A stretch of 5,821 nt of DNA from Treponema sp. (GTDB taxonomy: Bacteria > Spirochaetota > Spirochaetia > Treponematales > Breznakiellaceae). Position numbers and translations under genes: made by a program. The DNA lies in assembly GCA_031271075.1 (NCBI GenBank), contig JAISWN010000218.1:1-5821 (forward strand). Reading direction: 5' to 3'. The notes beneath the pieces were generated by a model. That model did no database searches, had not been told where the DNA came from, and saw nothing but the letters and a program-made list of their open reading frames with translations. Below, piece after piece: positions 4,973 to 5,821 of the stretch. The number at the start of each line of letters is the position of its first letter. Positions within the stretch are counted from its first letter, which is position 1.

Positions 4973-5821
4973 GGAATACTCAACTGACGGGAATCTTCAC
5001 CTTAGCCGTATCGGTATCGGATGCTGGGCCTTTGGCGGGGGGGAATACTGGGGCGGCCAAAACCAGAAAGACGTGGAGGCGGTGGTACGCATGGCCGTGG
5101 AAAGGGGCATCAATGTTTTTGATACCGCCCGGATGTACAACGACGGAGCTAGCGAGGTTTCCCTGGGAGGGGCCCTTAAAGGTATCCGGGACAGGGCCTT
5201 TGTTATTTCCAAGGTCTCGCCGGCCAGGGCCTACCGGAAAACCCTCAAAGAGGAATGCGAAACTTCGCTGCGTAGCCTGGGCACGGATCACCTGGATCTC
5301 TACATGATGCACTGGCCCATCAACCCCCTGGGGCTTAGGCATTTTACGGACGATCCCCGGATCATAGAGAACCCGCCAACTACGGAAGAGGCTTTTGGGG
5401 CTTTGGTGGAACTCAAAAAAGAGGGCAAGATCCGCCACATCGGGGTAAGCAACTACGGTATCCGGCAGATGAGGGAGGCCAGGGCCGTCTGTCCCGAAAT
5501 TGAAGTGAACGAGATGCCCTACAACATCATCTCCCGGGCCATTGAGGCGGAGATCGTCCCCTACTGCACGGGGCAAAACATGGCCATAATCTCCTCCATG
5601 ACCCTCCAGCAGGGGGTACTGGCGGGGATCTACCAAAGCGCCGGCGATGTGCCCCCCCACCAGGCCCATTCCCGTCATTTTGCCCAGGAACGGGGAAAGG
5701 GTACGTCCCGCCACAACGAGCAGGGGGCGGAAGAGGAAGTCTTCAAAACCGTGGCCCTGCTCCGGGAACTCTCCAAGGACATGGGCGTTTCCGTGGCCCA
5801 GCTTTCGGTGGCCTGGGTGCT
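4971..5821 (+). CDS. Aldo/keto reductase, 3' end beyond window
   Basis: The 283 complete codons visible encode the N-terminal and central part of an aldo/keto reductase, an NAD(P)H-dependent TIM-barrel enzyme that reduces aldehydes, ketones or keto-sugars in the cytoplasm. The catalytic tetrad is complete: Asp51 and Tyr56 in DTARMY (51-56), Lys81 in ISKV (79-82) and His114 in YMMHWP (111-116). GIGCWAFGGG (15-24) and GKIRHIGVSNYG (152-163) are family signatures, and AQLSVAWV (276-283) ends the visible part, so perhaps 30-60 residues are missing. Start choice: ATG 4971 fits the usual N-terminus. ATG 4965 is in frame two codons earlier but lies upstream of the predicted transcript start. No Shine-Dalgarno sequence is visible for either, consistent with leaderless translation. 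A G7 run occurs at 5037-5043. It probably reduces a keto intermediate of the adjacent pathway, but its substrate is unknown. Confidence 0.9.
   Translation, partial: MEYSTDGNLHLSRIGIGCWAFGGGEYWGGQNQKDVEAVVRMAVERGINVFDTARMYNDGASEVSLGGALKGIRDRAFVISKVSPARAYRKTLKEECETSLRSLGTDHLDLYMMHWPINPLGLRHFTDDPRIIENPPTTEEAFGALVELKKEGKIRHIGVSNYGIRQMREARAVCPEIEVNEMPYNIISRAIEAEIVPYCTGQNMAIISSMTLQQGVLAGIYQSAGDVPPHQAHSRHFAQERGKGTSRHNEQGAEEEVFKTVALLRELSKDMGVSVAQLSVAWV

Noticed and set aside
4980..5714. Minus-strand frame of 244 codons opposite the aldo/keto reductase
   Set aside because: The plus-strand frame has a complete catalytic tetrad; the antisense frame has no recognisable domain or start signals.

Overview
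The window is a compact, one-directional (+ strand) carbohydrate-catabolism locus from a bacterium with GC-rich coding DNA and AT-rich intergenic DNA. The promoters are near-consensus sigma-70 type. The gene mix (xylose-isomerase-like TIM barrel protein, paired Gfo/Idh/MocA oxidoreductases, GntR-LacI composite regulator, aldo/keto reductase) resembles sugar loci of host- or gut-associated spirochaetes (Treponema-like) and of some Firmicutes. I lean weakly to a spirochaete. No rRNA, tRNA or marker gene is present to settle the taxonomy.

Layout. Bases 1-369 hold no credible gene. They contain a cluster of inverted repeats (27-73 and 131-198), two A-tracts (252-259 and 272-277), a repeated ten-base word (212-221 and 336-345) and a strong promoter (TTGACA at 303, TATATA at 326). 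From 370 to 4869 there is a tightly packed five-gene operon: a TIM-barrel sugar isomerase/epimerase-like protein, two consecutive Gfo/Idh/MocA dehydrogenases, a FucU/RbsD-type mutarotase, and a GntR-type regulator with a LacI-type sugar sensor. Gaps between genes are +2, +2, -7 (or -1) and +27 bases. A roughly 100-base intergenic region (4870-4970) carries a second near-consensus promoter (TTGACA at 4935, TATATA at 4958). It is fused to a perfect 14-base palindrome and followed immediately by an aldo/keto reductase that runs off the right edge.

Working model (inference). The regulator at 3715-4869 probably represses its own operon and the downstream reductase through the palindromic elements shared by both promoters, and is released by a sugar or keto-sugar. 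The enzymes fit a redox-assisted pathway. One Gfo/Idh/MocA protein would oxidise a sugar or glycoside, the TIM-barrel protein would isomerise, epimerise or eliminate on the keto-sugar, and the second Gfo/Idh/MocA protein or the aldo/keto reductase would reduce a product. The mutarotase would interconvert anomers. The substrate cannot be read from the sequence, and no transporter or glycoside hydrolase is visible in the window.
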